Assembly: GCA_036509315.1 (NCBI GenBank)
Contig: DATCFU010000056.1
Coordinates: 1 to 31,304 of the forward strand
From: PALSA-607 sp036509315
Lineage (GTDB): Bacteria > Actinomycetota > Actinomycetes > Acidothermales > Acidothermaceae
DNA length: 31,304 bases
Direction: 5' to 3'
Shown one piece after another: positions 1 through 7,897 of this stretch. Positions within the stretch are counted from its first letter, which is position 1; every line of letters begins with the position of its first letter. The translations under genes were made by a program, and so were the position numbers. Under the pieces are notes generated by a model. That model made no database searches. It was not told where the DNA came from and worked only from the letters and a program-made list of their open reading frames with translations.

Positions 1-1100
1 AGGAGCTTCGCGGCAGCATCACCCGCGTGCAGGTCGATCGTGATCGCGACACGACGTGCAGACATGTCGACCAGGTTGCGGTCGTCGCCGATTGTTGACG
101 CGCGACACACCCAGACCCCGTTGATCGCGACGTCGACACCGCAGTCATCGAAGGTGGCAGAGGTGGTACCAAGAGCGGAGAGAATCCTGCCCCAGTTGGG
201 GTCCTGGCCGTGGATTGCGCACTTCAGCAGGTTGCTGCGCGACACGGCACGGGCGACGTCAATGGCCTCCGGCTCACTTAGCGCACCGAGAACTTCGATC
301 TCGATGACCTTGCTCGCGCCTTCGCAGTCATCGATGAGCTTGCCGGCGAGCGTCGCGCACACCTGCGCGACGGCTTGAGCGAGGTCATCGCCGTCGACCT
401 CGACTCCTGACGCGCCGGATGCCAGCAACAACACGGTGTCGTTCGTCGACATGCATCCGTCGGAGTCGAGCCGGTCGAACGTCTTTGCGGTTGCGGCGCG
501 CAGTGCGCGATCGAGGGTTGGCGCGTCGGCGATGGCATCAGTGGTGAGCACCACGAGCATGGTCGCGAGTCCCGGAGCCAGCATCGCCGCACCCTTGGCC
601 ATGCCGCCGACAGTCCAGCCTGCAGGCGAGGTCACGGTCGCCTCTTTGGCAACTGTGTCGGTCGTCATGATGGCCTGAGCTGCGTCGTCGCCGCCGTCCA
701 CAGCGAGTGCCGCATGAGCGTCATGAACACCCGCCAGCAGCTTGTCGATCGGCAGGTACTCACCGATCAGGCCGGTGGAACAAACCGCGACCTGCGCCGC
801 CGAGTCGTCGAGCACCGTCGCGACCTCCTCGGCGGTGCGATGAGCATGCTGGAAGCCGAGGGCACCGGTACACGCGTTTGCGTTGCCTGCGTTCAGCACA
901 ACGGCGACGACCTGACCGCCCTTGACCACCTGCTGTGACCACAGCACCGGCGCCGCTTTGATGCGGTTGCCGGTAAAGACACCCGCTGCGTAACGCTGCG
1001 GCCCGTCGTTGACAACGAGCGCGATGTCGCTACGGCCACTGGGCTTGATACCGGCCACAACGCCGGCCGCCCTGAAGCCCTTTGCTGCGGTCACGCTCAC
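1..1100 (-). CDS. argJ: Bifunctional glutamate N-acetyltransferase / amino-acid acetyltransferase ArgJ (3' end beyond window)
   Basis: ArgJ moves the acetyl group from N-acetylornithine to glutamate (and in bifunctional forms from acetyl-CoA), closing the cyclic arginine pathway in the cytoplasm. I translated the minus strand from a GTG at 1100-1098 and the frame is open to the window edge, giving about 366 residues; the family is usually near 385-405, so only about 20-40 C-terminal residues are missing. Diagnostic stretches are AAGVVAGIKPSG near the N-terminus, FTGNRIKAAPVLW, the autocleavage region KGAAMLAPGLATML (the precursor is cut before the Thr, which becomes the nucleophile), DGCMSTNDTV and GQDPNWGRIL. 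The GTG overlaps the argC stop by four bases (GTGA), and a GGGG tract lies just upstream, so translation is probably coupled to argC. Identity is secure; mono- versus bifunctionality cannot be decided from sequence alone. Confidence 0.95.
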   Translation of the reverse strand, partial: MSVTAAKGFRAAGVVAGIKPSGRSDIALVVNDGPQRYAAGVFTGNRIKAAPVLWSQQVVKGGQVVAVVLNAGNANACTGALGFQHAHRTAEEVATVLDDSAAQVAVCSTGLIGEYLPIDKLLAGVHDAHAALAVDGGDDAAQAIMTTDTVAKEATVTSPAGWTVGGMAKGAAMLAPGLATMLVVLTTDAIADAPTLDRALRAATAKTFDRLDSDGCMSTNDTVLLLASGASGVEVDGDDLAQAVAQVCATLAGKLIDDCEGASKVIEIEVLGALSEPEAIDVARAVSRSNLLKCAIHGQDPNWGRILSALGTTSATFDDCGVDVAINGVWVCRASTIGDDRNLVDMSARRVAITIDLHAGDAAAKL

Positions 1101-2128
1101 GGCGTGACCCCATTGATCGGCAGCGCGGTCGTCTCGTCGAACCCAAGAGCGATGTTGGCGTTCTGGATCGCCTGCCCGGCAGCGCCCTTCGTCAGATTGT
1201 CGAGCGCGGAGACCACGACGATGCGTCCTGCGTGCTCGTCGAGCGCGACCTGAAGGTGGACCGAGTTCGAGCCAAGCGTCGCACCGGTCTGCGGCCATTC
1301 GCCCTCGGGCAACAGATACACGAACGGCTCGAGGCCATAGGCCGAGTCGAGGGCTTCGCGCAGGGTGGCGGGCGAAACGCCTGGTGTTGGCCGCGCCGCG
1401 CAGGTAGCCAAGATGCCACGTGGCATGGGTGCGAGCACGGGCGTGAACGACATCGTGACGGGCTGCCCCGCGACGTCCGATAGAGCTTGTTCGATCTCTG
1501 GCGTGTGCTGGTGCGTACCGCCGACCTTGTATGGCGACAGCGACCCCATCACTTCACTGGCCATCAGGTTCGGCCGCAGTCCGCGACCCGCTCCGGTCGT
1601 GCCACTCGCGGCAACCACGACGACGTCCGCCGGCTCTGCAAGGCCTGCCGCGAATAGTGGGGCGAGTGCCAGCGTGATGGCCGTGGCGTAGCAGCCGGGG
1701 CTAGCGATCCGCCGACTGCTGGCGATCAGGCTCCGGGCGTCGGGGAGTTCGGGCAGGCCGTAAGTCCAGGCGCCGGCATGGCTGCCGCCGTAGTACTTCA
1801 GCCAGTGCGCCGGGTCGCGTAGTCGGAAGTCGGCGCCGAGATCGACGACCATAACGTTCTCCGGCAGCTGGGCCGCAATGGCGGCCGATTGCCCGTGCGG
1901 CAGTGCGAGAAAGACGACGTCGGCCTGGGCAAGAGTCGCCGCGTCGGTCGGTTCGAACACCCGCCCGCTGAACTGCCGCAGGTGTGGATGCACCGAGGTC
2001 ACGAGTTCGCCCGCATTGCTCGCCGCGGCCACCACCTCGACCGACAGATCGGGGTGGGCATCGAGCAGTCGCAACAGTTCGCCGCCGGCATAGCCGCTGG
2101 CTCCTGCTACAGCCGCACTGAGTCCCAT
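1097..2128 (-). CDS. argC: N-acetyl-gamma-glutamyl-phosphate reductase ArgC
   Basis: ArgC reduces N-acetylglutamyl-5-phosphate to the semialdehyde with NADPH, the third step of arginine synthesis. The 343-residue product has the normal family length. It opens with the dinucleotide-binding loop GASGYAGGELLRLL (residues about 9-22), carries the catalytic cysteine at residue 146 in SPGCYATA, and has the conserved GTHQHTPEIEQ segment (His206/His208) in the catalytic domain. It is the first gene of an argC-argJ unit and overlaps argJ by four bases. About 40 bases upstream are a promoter and an ARG-box-like operator (separate entries), which suggests ArgR control. The + strand gene at 2237 is divergently arranged. 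Confidence 0.96.
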   Translation of the reverse strand: MGLSAAVAGASGYAGGELLRLLDAHPDLSVEVVAAASNAGELVTSVHPHLRQFSGRVFEPTDAATLAQADVVFLALPHGQSAAIAAQLPENVMVVDLGADFRLRDPAHWLKYYGGSHAGAWTYGLPELPDARSLIASSRRIASPGCYATAITLALAPLFAAGLAEPADVVVVAASGTTGAGRGLRPNLMASEVMGSLSPYKVGGTHQHTPEIEQALSDVAGQPVTMSFTPVLAPMPRGILATCAARPTPGVSPATLREALDSAYGLEPFVYLLPEGEWPQTGATLGSNSVHLQVALDEHAGRIVVVSALDNLTKGAAGQAIQNANIALGFDETTALPINGVTP

Positions 2129-2169
2129 CTCGCCCGCCTGTCGCCGTCCGCTATGTTTATGCGTCGATG

Positions 2170-2205
2170 TGCATCAGTATACATAGCTCAGCGCGGACAC
2201 TTCAA
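2170..2205 (-). promoter_or_regulatory. argC promoter overlapped by an ARG-box-like operator
   Basis: On the minus strand, TTGAAG (2205-2200) and TATACT (2181-2176) are 18 bases apart and resemble a sigma-70/SigA promoter, with a start expected near 2169, about 40 bases before argC. The -10 lies inside TGTATACTGATGCA (2183-2170), which fits the ArgR operator form TGNAT-N4-ATNCA on both half-sites. An arginine-bound repressor there would block polymerase. The match is by eye; no score or binding data are available. Confidence 0.6.
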
Positions 2206-2236
2206 CCTGCAGCGAGCTCGCACCGATAGTCCTGTC

Positions 2237-2473
2237 ATGGCGGCGGCAGGCCCTCCCGGCCGAGGTTGGTACGCAGATCCGCGGGGATCTGCCGGGTTGC
2301 GGTGGTGGGACGGCGCGGAGTGGGCGTATGCGGTAGATATGCGGCCGCCGGAACGCCGACTGCCCGGGTGGGCTAAGACTTCCCTCGCAGTGGGCATTGC
2401 CGTCGGCGTCGGGAACCTTGCGTTCATCACGCTGGGGCTGATCGCCGCGATATTTTCCCGGGACCGGCCCTGA
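2237..2473 (+). CDS. DUF2510 membrane protein, probably the N-terminal part of a frameshifted gene
   Basis: This 78-residue ORF starts with an actinobacterial DUF2510 domain: GWYADPRGSAGLRWWDGAEW (residues 10-29) is the characteristic Trp-rich motif. A basic linker and one hydrophobic helix (about residues 48-73) follow. DUF2510 is typically found at the N-terminus of membrane proteins of unknown role. The ORF ends abruptly after that helix. Deleting one C from the CCC at 2468-2470 would run it straight into the following ORF (2496-3038), giving a 266-residue protein with DUF2510, three helices and an outer domain. The total span of 802 bases is one base more than a multiple of three, as expected for a single insertion. 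There is no clear Shine-Dalgarno sequence; GATAGT at -12 to -7 from the ATG may be a -10 element of a leaderless transcript. Confidence 0.7.
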   Translation: MAAAGPPGRGWYADPRGSAGLRWWDGAEWAYAVDMRPPERRLPGWAKTSLAVGIAVGVGNLAFITLGLIAAIFSRDRP

Positions 2474-2495
2474 CAGGGTTGATCAGGTCGCGGAC

Positions 2496-3038
2496 TTGTG
2501 GCTCTGCGCGGGTCTCGGTCTTGCTGTCGCGAGCTTGGCCGCAGCTGCTCGGGGCGGGACTCACACGCGCATCGGCGCATTGATTGCTGCCATCGCCATC
2601 ATGGGCGGCAGTTGGGCGTGGTACCGAACGACCTTGCCACCTAAACCCAAGCCGACGCTCGCGGAACTCAAGCAAAGTCCGGCGGCGCAGCTGATCTATC
2701 CCGGCGCAGTCGTCGCCACGCGACTCACTGGAGGGCACGAGAGCTATTGGGACGGTGACCATCCCTTCCCGGCGGTCTTCTCCCGCGATGAGGCAACAAA
2801 CGACACCTGGGCGCAGGTGCTGGCCTGGTTTGATCGGCGGCTCACCGCCGACGGTTGGAGCCGCGACGACGCCGCGACCACGAGCAACATCGGTCCCATC
2901 GCACTCACTTGGGCATGGACAAAGGGGAACGAGACCTTCACGCTTTCGATTTACTCCGAGGCAGGCCGTGACGCGTTGTACGAGCAGGCACCAGAATTGC
3001 GGGGGCGGACCATCGCCATCGACACGCTGTTGAGCTGA
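2496..3038 (+). CDS. Hypothetical membrane-anchored protein, probably the C-terminal part of the same frameshifted gene
   Basis: I do not recognise a named family. As a separate ORF it would need a TTG start and has only a weak ribosome site. The 180-residue product begins with two hydrophobic segments (about residues 1-19 and 25-42), then a Pro/Lys linker and a soluble, probably extracytoplasmic domain of about 130 residues with a YPGA motif and the pattern ATNDTWAQVLAWFDRRLTADGW. That pattern resembles uncharacterised actinobacterial proteins with a YPGA...W(Y/F)...L...GW layout. The frame is open upstream without a stop back past 2463, so the simplest reading is that it continues the DUF2510 ORF after a one-base shift. 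It ends convergently with pheT, 106 bases away. Confidence 0.6.
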   Translation: MWLCAGLGLAVASLAAAARGGTHTRIGALIAAIAIMGGSWAWYRTTLPPKPKPTLAELKQSPAAQLIYPGAVVATRLTGGHESYWDGDHPFPAVFSRDEATNDTWAQVLAWFDRRLTADGWSRDDAATTSNIGPIALTWAWTKGNETFTLSIYSEAGRDALYEQAPELRGRTIAIDTLLS

Positions 3039-3046
3039 GACCGGCG

Positions 3047-3062
3047 GTAGAGAGAGCTCTAC
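3047..3062. terminator. Small hairpin between convergent genes, possible weak terminator
   Basis: GTAGAG (3047-3052), AGAG loop, CTCTAC (3057-3062) is a perfect 6-bp stem eight bases after the + strand stop codon and 82 bases beyond the pheT stop on the other strand. There is no T tract. The position fits a bidirectional terminator, but the stem is short, so the call is tentative. Confidence 0.25.
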
Positions 3063-3144
3063 ATGGGCGAGTCGTCGGCGACCCTGGCTGCCGCGGCCCA
3101 CGCGACGTTCGAGGACAGGCTCCGCTGAACGTGACCGACGCGCC

Positions 3145-5631
3145 CTAGCTGCGCAGAGCTGCGCCTACTTGGCGGCCGGCTTCTGCGACCGCTGCGTCGC
3201 GAATGGCGTTGACTTCGTCGGCGGTCAACGTGTGGTCGGGCGCACGCAGCGACAGCCGGTACGCCAACGAGCGACTGCCCTCGGCGACTCCGGGGCCTTC
3301 GTACACGTCGAAGAGTCGCAGCGCCTCGAGCAGCGGGCCGGCTCCGGCACGCAGCGCAGCCTCGACGTCGATCGCCGGCACGTCGGCTGCAACCACCAAC
3401 GCAACGTCGGACGTTGCTAGCGGATAGGTCGAGAGCGTCGGCGCAGTCGCGAGGCCGGCCGCTGCAGCGACGACGGCGTCGAGGTCGAGCTCGGCCGCTG
3501 CGGTGCGCGGCGGCAAACCGAATGCCTCGACGACCCGCGGATGCAACTCCCCCGCGTGCCCGACCACAACACCGCCGATGCGCAGGACTGCACAACGGCC
3601 CGAGTGCCACGGCGCGTGCTCGTCGGCAGCAACATCGAGGACGACGCCAACTTCGCGCGCAACGGTTCGCGCCGCCTCGACGGCGTCACCCCACTGCACG
3701 GCACGACCGGAGCCCCACCAGCCCGACCGTTCGCGGTCGCCGGCGAGTGCGACCGCGAGCCGGCGCGGTTGACGAGGAAGTGCCGCGTCGAGCGCGGCGA
3801 GCTCGTCGTCAGTCGGACGGCGATCGACCGGCAACCGAGGTGGCCGAACCAGCCCGTTCTCGCGATCGTCGATGCGATAGACCAGCCCGGTCTCGAAGAG
3901 CGCCACGTCGGTGTTGCCGCGCGAGATGTTGCGACGCAGCGTAGAAAGCAGGCCTGGCAGCAGCGTCGTGCGCAAGTCGGGCTGCTCGTCGGAGATTGGG
4001 TTCGCCAACCGCAGCGTGCGTCGCCGCGGATCATCGGGACCAAGCCCCAGGGCGTCGAGGTCATCAGGACTGATGAAGGGATAGCTCGGTGCTTCGACAT
4101 AGCCCGCGTCGGCGAGCGCAGTGGCGATCCGGCGGCGGGCACGCTGGGCTTCGGTCAGCCCACCACTGCGTGGTGGTACCGGCACTATTGACGGGATCCG
4201 GTCATAACCGACGAGACGCGCGACCTCCTCCACGAGGTCGAACGGGTCACGCAGGTCAGGGCGCCAGCTTGGAACCGTCACCGACAACTCAGTGCCTGCG
4301 TGCTCGACCCCGCAGCCCACAGCCAGCAAGCTGCCGAGCACCTCGTCGAGGTCGTAGTCGACGCCGACTACCTGCGCGGGCAGCGTGGCGGGGATGGCGA
4401 TCACTGCCGGCGGTGGCCGTTCGCCGACGTCGGTCGACGTGCTCTCGGGTGTGCCTCCCCCGAACTCGGCAAGGAGATCCGCAGCACGTTGAACTGCGAC
4501 GGATGCAACTGCAGGATCGACACCGCGTTCGAAGCGACGCGACGCCTCACTCAACAAGCTGTGCCGACGTGCGCTTCTCGAAATGACGGACGCCGTAAAG
4601 TGGGCGCCTTCGATCAACACCTGCGACGTCGTGGCATCGATCTCAGTGGTCGCACCGCCCATCACGCCGGCGATACCAATAGCTCCGCTGTCGTCAGTGA
4701 TCAGCAGATCGTCGGGATGCGTTGCCCGATCGACATCATCGAGCGTGCGCACCCGCTCGTTCGGCAACGCGCGGCGAACCACGATGGGCCCGCGCAGCTT
4801 GGCGAGATCGTAGGCATGCAGCGGCTGGCCGAGCTCGAGCATGACGTAGTTCGTAACGTCGACGGCGAGGCTCACCGAACGCACGCCAGCAGTCTGCAGT
4901 CGGCGCTGCATCCAGTCCGGTGAGCTGCGCGTCGGGTCGATCCCTCGCACGATCTGCGCGACGAAACGGTCGCACCCGCTCGTGTCGTCAATGCGCACCG
5001 GCCACCCGGCGTCCGCGCTTCCGGCGGCCACCGGTACTGCCTGCGCCGGGTCATCGAACGGCCTGCGGTATGACGCCGCCAGTTCGCGCGCAAGGCCGCG
5101 CACCGACATCGCGTAACCGCGGTCGGGGGTGGGCGAAACGTCGAGGACGTCGTCACCGAGCCCGAGAAACACCCCCGCGTCACCCCCCAGCGGGGTACCT
5201 AGCGGCAACACCAAGATGCCTGTGTGGTCGTCTCCGATGCCGAGCTCGCGGACCGAACAGATCATGCCGTCGCTGATATGGCCATAGGTCTTGCGCGCAG
5301 AGATTGCGAACCCACCAGGCAACACCGCACCGGGCAGCGCGACAATGACGCGATCACCGGCGGCGAAGTTGTGGGCACCGCACACGATGCCGCGCGGCTC
5401 GGCGCCTTCGGCCACCCGAACCTGGCACCACCGGATGGTCTTGCCGTTGGTCTGCGGCTCGTCGTCGAACGACACAACCTCGCCCACGACGACCGGGCCA
5501 GACACCGAGCCCTCGACCTCGATCGAGTCGACCTCGAATCCGGCGCGTACAAAACGATCCGCGACCTCGTGACCGCCATCTTGTGCCGGGATTGCGACGA
5601 TTTCCCGCAACCACGACAGCCCTACGCGCAC
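3145..5631 (-). CDS. pheT: Phenylalanine-tRNA ligase beta subunit PheT
   Basis: PheT is the large subunit of the (alpha-beta)2 synthetase that charges tRNA-Phe; it recognises the tRNA and edits mischarged Tyr-tRNA-Phe. I place the start at GTG 5631-5629, one base after the pheS stop, because the product then begins VRVGLSWLREIV, matching the usual PheT start; the ORF extends 19 codons further upstream into pheS without family similarity. The 828-residue protein has the expected layout: an EMAP-like tRNA-binding domain (about 40-150, including GMICSVRELGIG), the B3/B4 editing region (about 210-400), a B5 domain, the catalytic-like core with VEEVARLVGYDRIP, and a C-terminal anticodon-binding (FDX-ACB) domain ending about 828 with SLAYRLSLRAPDHTLTADEV. 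It is translationally coupled to pheS. Confidence 0.97.
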   Translation of the reverse strand: MRVGLSWLREIVAIPAQDGGHEVADRFVRAGFEVDSIEVEGSVSGPVVVGEVVSFDDEPQTNGKTIRWCQVRVAEGAEPRGIVCGAHNFAAGDRVIVALPGAVLPGGFAISARKTYGHISDGMICSVRELGIGDDHTGILVLPLGTPLGGDAGVFLGLGDDVLDVSPTPDRGYAMSVRGLARELAASYRRPFDDPAQAVPVAAGSADAGWPVRIDDTSGCDRFVAQIVRGIDPTRSSPDWMQRRLQTAGVRSVSLAVDVTNYVMLELGQPLHAYDLAKLRGPIVVRRALPNERVRTLDDVDRATHPDDLLITDDSGAIGIAGVMGGATTEIDATTSQVLIEGAHFTASVISRSARRHSLLSEASRRFERGVDPAVASVAVQRAADLLAEFGGGTPESTSTDVGERPPPAVIAIPATLPAQVVGVDYDLDEVLGSLLAVGCGVEHAGTELSVTVPSWRPDLRDPFDLVEEVARLVGYDRIPSIVPVPPRSGGLTEAQRARRRIATALADAGYVEAPSYPFISPDDLDALGLGPDDPRRRTLRLANPISDEQPDLRTTLLPGLLSTLRRNISRGNTDVALFETGLVYRIDDRENGLVRPPRLPVDRRPTDDELAALDAALPRQPRRLAVALAGDRERSGWWGSGRAVQWGDAVEAARTVAREVGVVLDVAADEHAPWHSGRCAVLRIGGVVVGHAGELHPRVVEAFGLPPRTAAAELDLDAVVAAAAGLATAPTLSTYPLATSDVALVVAADVPAIDVEAALRAGAGPLLEALRLFDVYEGPGVAEGSRSLAYRLSLRAPDHTLTADEVNAIRDAAVAEAGRQVGAALRS

Positions 5632-5632
5632 C

Positions 5633-6742
5633 TCAGGCCTCCGGGCCGAATGCGAGGGCGAAACGCACATCGCCCTCGACGACGTCACGCATGTCGCCTC
5701 CGCCGTGGCGTGACATCAGCGTGCGTTCGATGCCCATGCCGAACGCGAATCCGGTGTAGCGCTGCGGGTCGACGCCGCAGGCGATCAGCACCCGCGGGTT
5801 GACCATGCCGCAGCCCCCCCACTCGATCCAACCTTCAGACCGGCAGGTGCGACACGGGTTCTCCGGATGACCGACCGAAGCGCCGTGGCATACCCAGCAA
5901 CGCAGATCGACCTCAGCCGATGGCTCGGTGAAGGGGAAGAAGTGCGGCCGCAGTCGAGTGACGACTCCGACGCCGAACATGGCCTCGGCGAATGCGTCCA
6001 GCGTTCCGCGCAGGTTGGCCATTGTCAGACCCTCGTCGACAGCAAGGCCCTCGCACTGATTGAAGACCGGCGTGTGCGTCGCATCAAGCTCGTCGGTGCG
6101 AAACGTGCGGCCGGGAGCGACGATATAGATCGGCGGCTTGCGCGTGAGCAGGGTGCGCGCCTGAACAGGCGACGTGTGGGTGCGCAAGACCACGCCGCTG
6201 TCGGCGGACTCGATGAAGAAGGTGTCGGCCAACGCGCGCGCCGGATGATCGGCCGGTGTGTTGAGCGCGTCGAAGTTGAACCACTCCGCCTCGACCTCGG
6301 GGCCTTCAGCAACACCCCAGCCCATCGAAATAAAGACGTCGACGATGCGGTCGGTGAGCGTAGAGATCGGATGCCGGGCACCACGCGGTACGCGATCCCA
6401 CGGCAACGTGACATCGACGGCTTCTTCGACCAGGATCCGTGCGTCGCGCTGGGCGAGCAGTACTGCTTCGCGTTCGGCGAGCGCGGCGGCAACGGCCGCA
6501 CGAGCCTGACCAACCCGTCGTCCGGCATCGGCTTTGGCTTGTGGTGGCAGAGCGCCGATCTCGCGGTTCGCGAGTGCGAGCGGAGAGCGGTCGCCGGCGT
6601 GAGCCAACCGCAGCTCCTTCAGCTGATCGAGGTCGGCGGCGTCCGCGATCGCGGCCAAGGCCTCGTCGCGAAACCGCTCGACCTCGTCGGCGCGCAATGG
6701 GCTCACCTCGACGGGGTCGTAGTTGCTGTTCGGCGCGGACAC
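5633..6742 (-). CDS. pheS: Phenylalanine-tRNA ligase alpha subunit PheS
   Basis: PheS is the catalytic class II subunit that activates phenylalanine and transfers it to tRNA-Phe. The start is GTG 6742-6740 (VSAPNSNYDP), preceded by GGAGAG seven bases upstream; the frame runs open another 66 codons upstream, but that part is Arg-rich and unlike PheS. The 369-residue product has an N-terminal coiled coil (about 20-105), class II motif 1 near GARHPI, motif 2 with RTHTSPVQ and FRTDELDATHTP, RPHFFPFTEPSAEVD, and motif 3 GFAFGMGIERTLM (about 331-343). Between the SAEVD segment and the catalytic core it carries four cysteines (282, 285, 297, 300) in CxxC-x11-CxxC spacing, a probable zinc knuckle found in some bacterial PheS but not in the M. 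tuberculosis protein. It lies 38 bases after the histidine-kinase gene and one base before pheT. Confidence 0.97.
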   Translation of the reverse strand: MSAPNSNYDPVEVSPLRADEVERFRDEALAAIADAADLDQLKELRLAHAGDRSPLALANREIGALPPQAKADAGRRVGQARAAVAAALAEREAVLLAQRDARILVEEAVDVTLPWDRVPRGARHPISTLTDRIVDVFISMGWGVAEGPEVEAEWFNFDALNTPADHPARALADTFFIESADSGVVLRTHTSPVQARTLLTRKPPIYIVAPGRTFRTDELDATHTPVFNQCEGLAVDEGLTMANLRGTLDAFAEAMFGVGVVTRLRPHFFPFTEPSAEVDLRCWVCHGASVGHPENPCRTCRSEGWIEWGGCGMVNPRVLIACGVDPQRYTGFAFGMGIERTLMSRHGGGDMRDVVEGDVRFALAFGPEA

Positions 6743-6780
6743 GGGGCGACTCTCCAAGGTGTGCGGGATCACCCGTGAGT

Positions 6781-7836
6781 CTAGAGGGCGAACGCAGGCG
6801 TCCCCGTCGGCAATGAGATCCGGAAGCTGGCCCCGCCTGCGGGCGCGTCGAGCACAGCGACCTGGCCACCGTGGGCTTCGACGAGCCCCTTGACGATGTA
6901 GAGGCCGAGCCCGGTACCGCCGCGGCGGCCGGCTCGCCAAAACCGGCGAAACACCAAGTTGCGGATGTCGGCAGCAACACCATCGCCCTCATCGGCCACC
7001 GTCAGGACTATGCCGTCGTCGGTAGCGGCGATCGTCACGGTGACCGTTCCGGCCCCGTGTCGGATCGCGTTGTCGACCAGGTTGGCCAGCACCTGGTCGA
7101 GCTTGTCCGGATCCAGCCACATCTCTGGCAACAAAGTCGCGGCGACCACCTCGAAGCGCTCGGGCGGGTCGCCGGACGCGACGCGGCCGGAGATCAACCG
7201 CCGGACTGCAGCCGGCACGTCGACCACCTGCTTATGCAGTTCGAGCCGACCGGCGTCGATGCGCGAAACGTCGAGCAGCTCCGCGATGAGACGGGTGACC
7301 CGATCGGCGTCGGCGTTGACCGTCTGCAACATCAGCAGCCGTTGTTCGTCGTTGAACCGGTCCCACTTGTTCAGCAGCGTCGCGGTGAAGCCCTTCACAC
7401 TCGTCAGTGGCGAACGCAGTTCGTGGGCCACGGTCGAGACAAGATCGGCTCGATCGCGTTCGGCCCGCTCGCGTTCGGTCGCGCCGCGAAAGCTCACGAC
7501 AAGCTGTTGAAGGGGCTCGCGTTTGCCGGCGCGCACGTAGCGCGCCGTGACGTAGAGCTCGCGCTCGTCAGGCAACATGAGCCGCCGCTCGGGCTGGCCG
7601 GTGCGAATCGCGAGGCCGTCATACGGTCGGGTGCAGGCCCACCAATCGCGACCGACCGCGTCAGTCAGCGGGAGGACCTCCCGATAGTCGCGACCCAGCG
7701 TCTCGTCGATGCTGCGACGCAACAGCGCCGATCCGGCCACATTCACGAGCACCACGGTGCCCGCCGCGTCGGCGATGAGCACACCATCGGGCAATGCGTC
7801 GAAGGCGGCCTTCTCGTGCTCAATACCTGGTGCCAC
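6781..7836 (-). CDS. Soluble PAS-containing sensor histidine kinase, orphan
   Basis: This 351-residue protein is a histidine kinase with no visible membrane segment, so it should sense a cytoplasmic signal. An N-terminal PAS domain (about 8-110, with FDALPDGVLIADAAGTVVLVN) precedes a HisKA domain with the phospho-accepting His138 in STVAHELRSPLTS, and a HATPase_c domain with N box VLANLVDNAIRHG (Asn256), G1 ADEGDGVA and G2 GGTGLGLYIVKG (about 306-317). All catalytic boxes look intact. It starts at a GTG with a strong AGGAGG site eight bases upstream. No response regulator adjoins it; the REC protein at 16514-17458 is 9 kb away and there is no evidence that they pair. It sits between the rRNA methyltransferase gene and pheST. 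The signal and partner are unknown. Confidence 0.9.
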   Translation of the reverse strand: MAPGIEHEKAAFDALPDGVLIADAAGTVVLVNVAGSALLRRSIDETLGRDYREVLPLTDAVGRDWWACTRPYDGLAIRTGQPERRLMLPDERELYVTARYVRAGKREPLQQLVVSFRGATERERAERDRADLVSTVAHELRSPLTSVKGFTATLLNKWDRFNDEQRLLMLQTVNADADRVTRLIAELLDVSRIDAGRLELHKQVVDVPAAVRRLISGRVASGDPPERFEVVAATLLPEMWLDPDKLDQVLANLVDNAIRHGAGTVTVTIAATDDGIVLTVADEGDGVAADIRNLVFRRFWRAGRRGGTGLGLYIVKGLVEAHGGQVAVLDAPAGGASFRISLPTGTPAFAL

Positions 7837-7897
7837 GGCGTCGGCCTCCTGACCGGATGATCAAGACACTACCCACGGATGCCGGGCGTCACTCCGC

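Noticed and set aside
3063..3134. Plus-strand 22-codon frame after the hypothetical gene
   Set aside because: Short, without a ribosome site; its upstream bases form the hairpin stem.
3414..4191. Plus-strand frames opposite pheT and other long opposite-strand frames across the window
   Set aside because: They are Arg/Pro/Ser-rich shadows typical of high-GC coding DNA, with no motifs, and they lie opposite secure genes.
5633..6940. Long pheS start (435 residues)
   Set aside because: The extension is Arg-rich reading of the kinase gene's other strand frame; GTG 6742 has a ribosome site and fits homologues.
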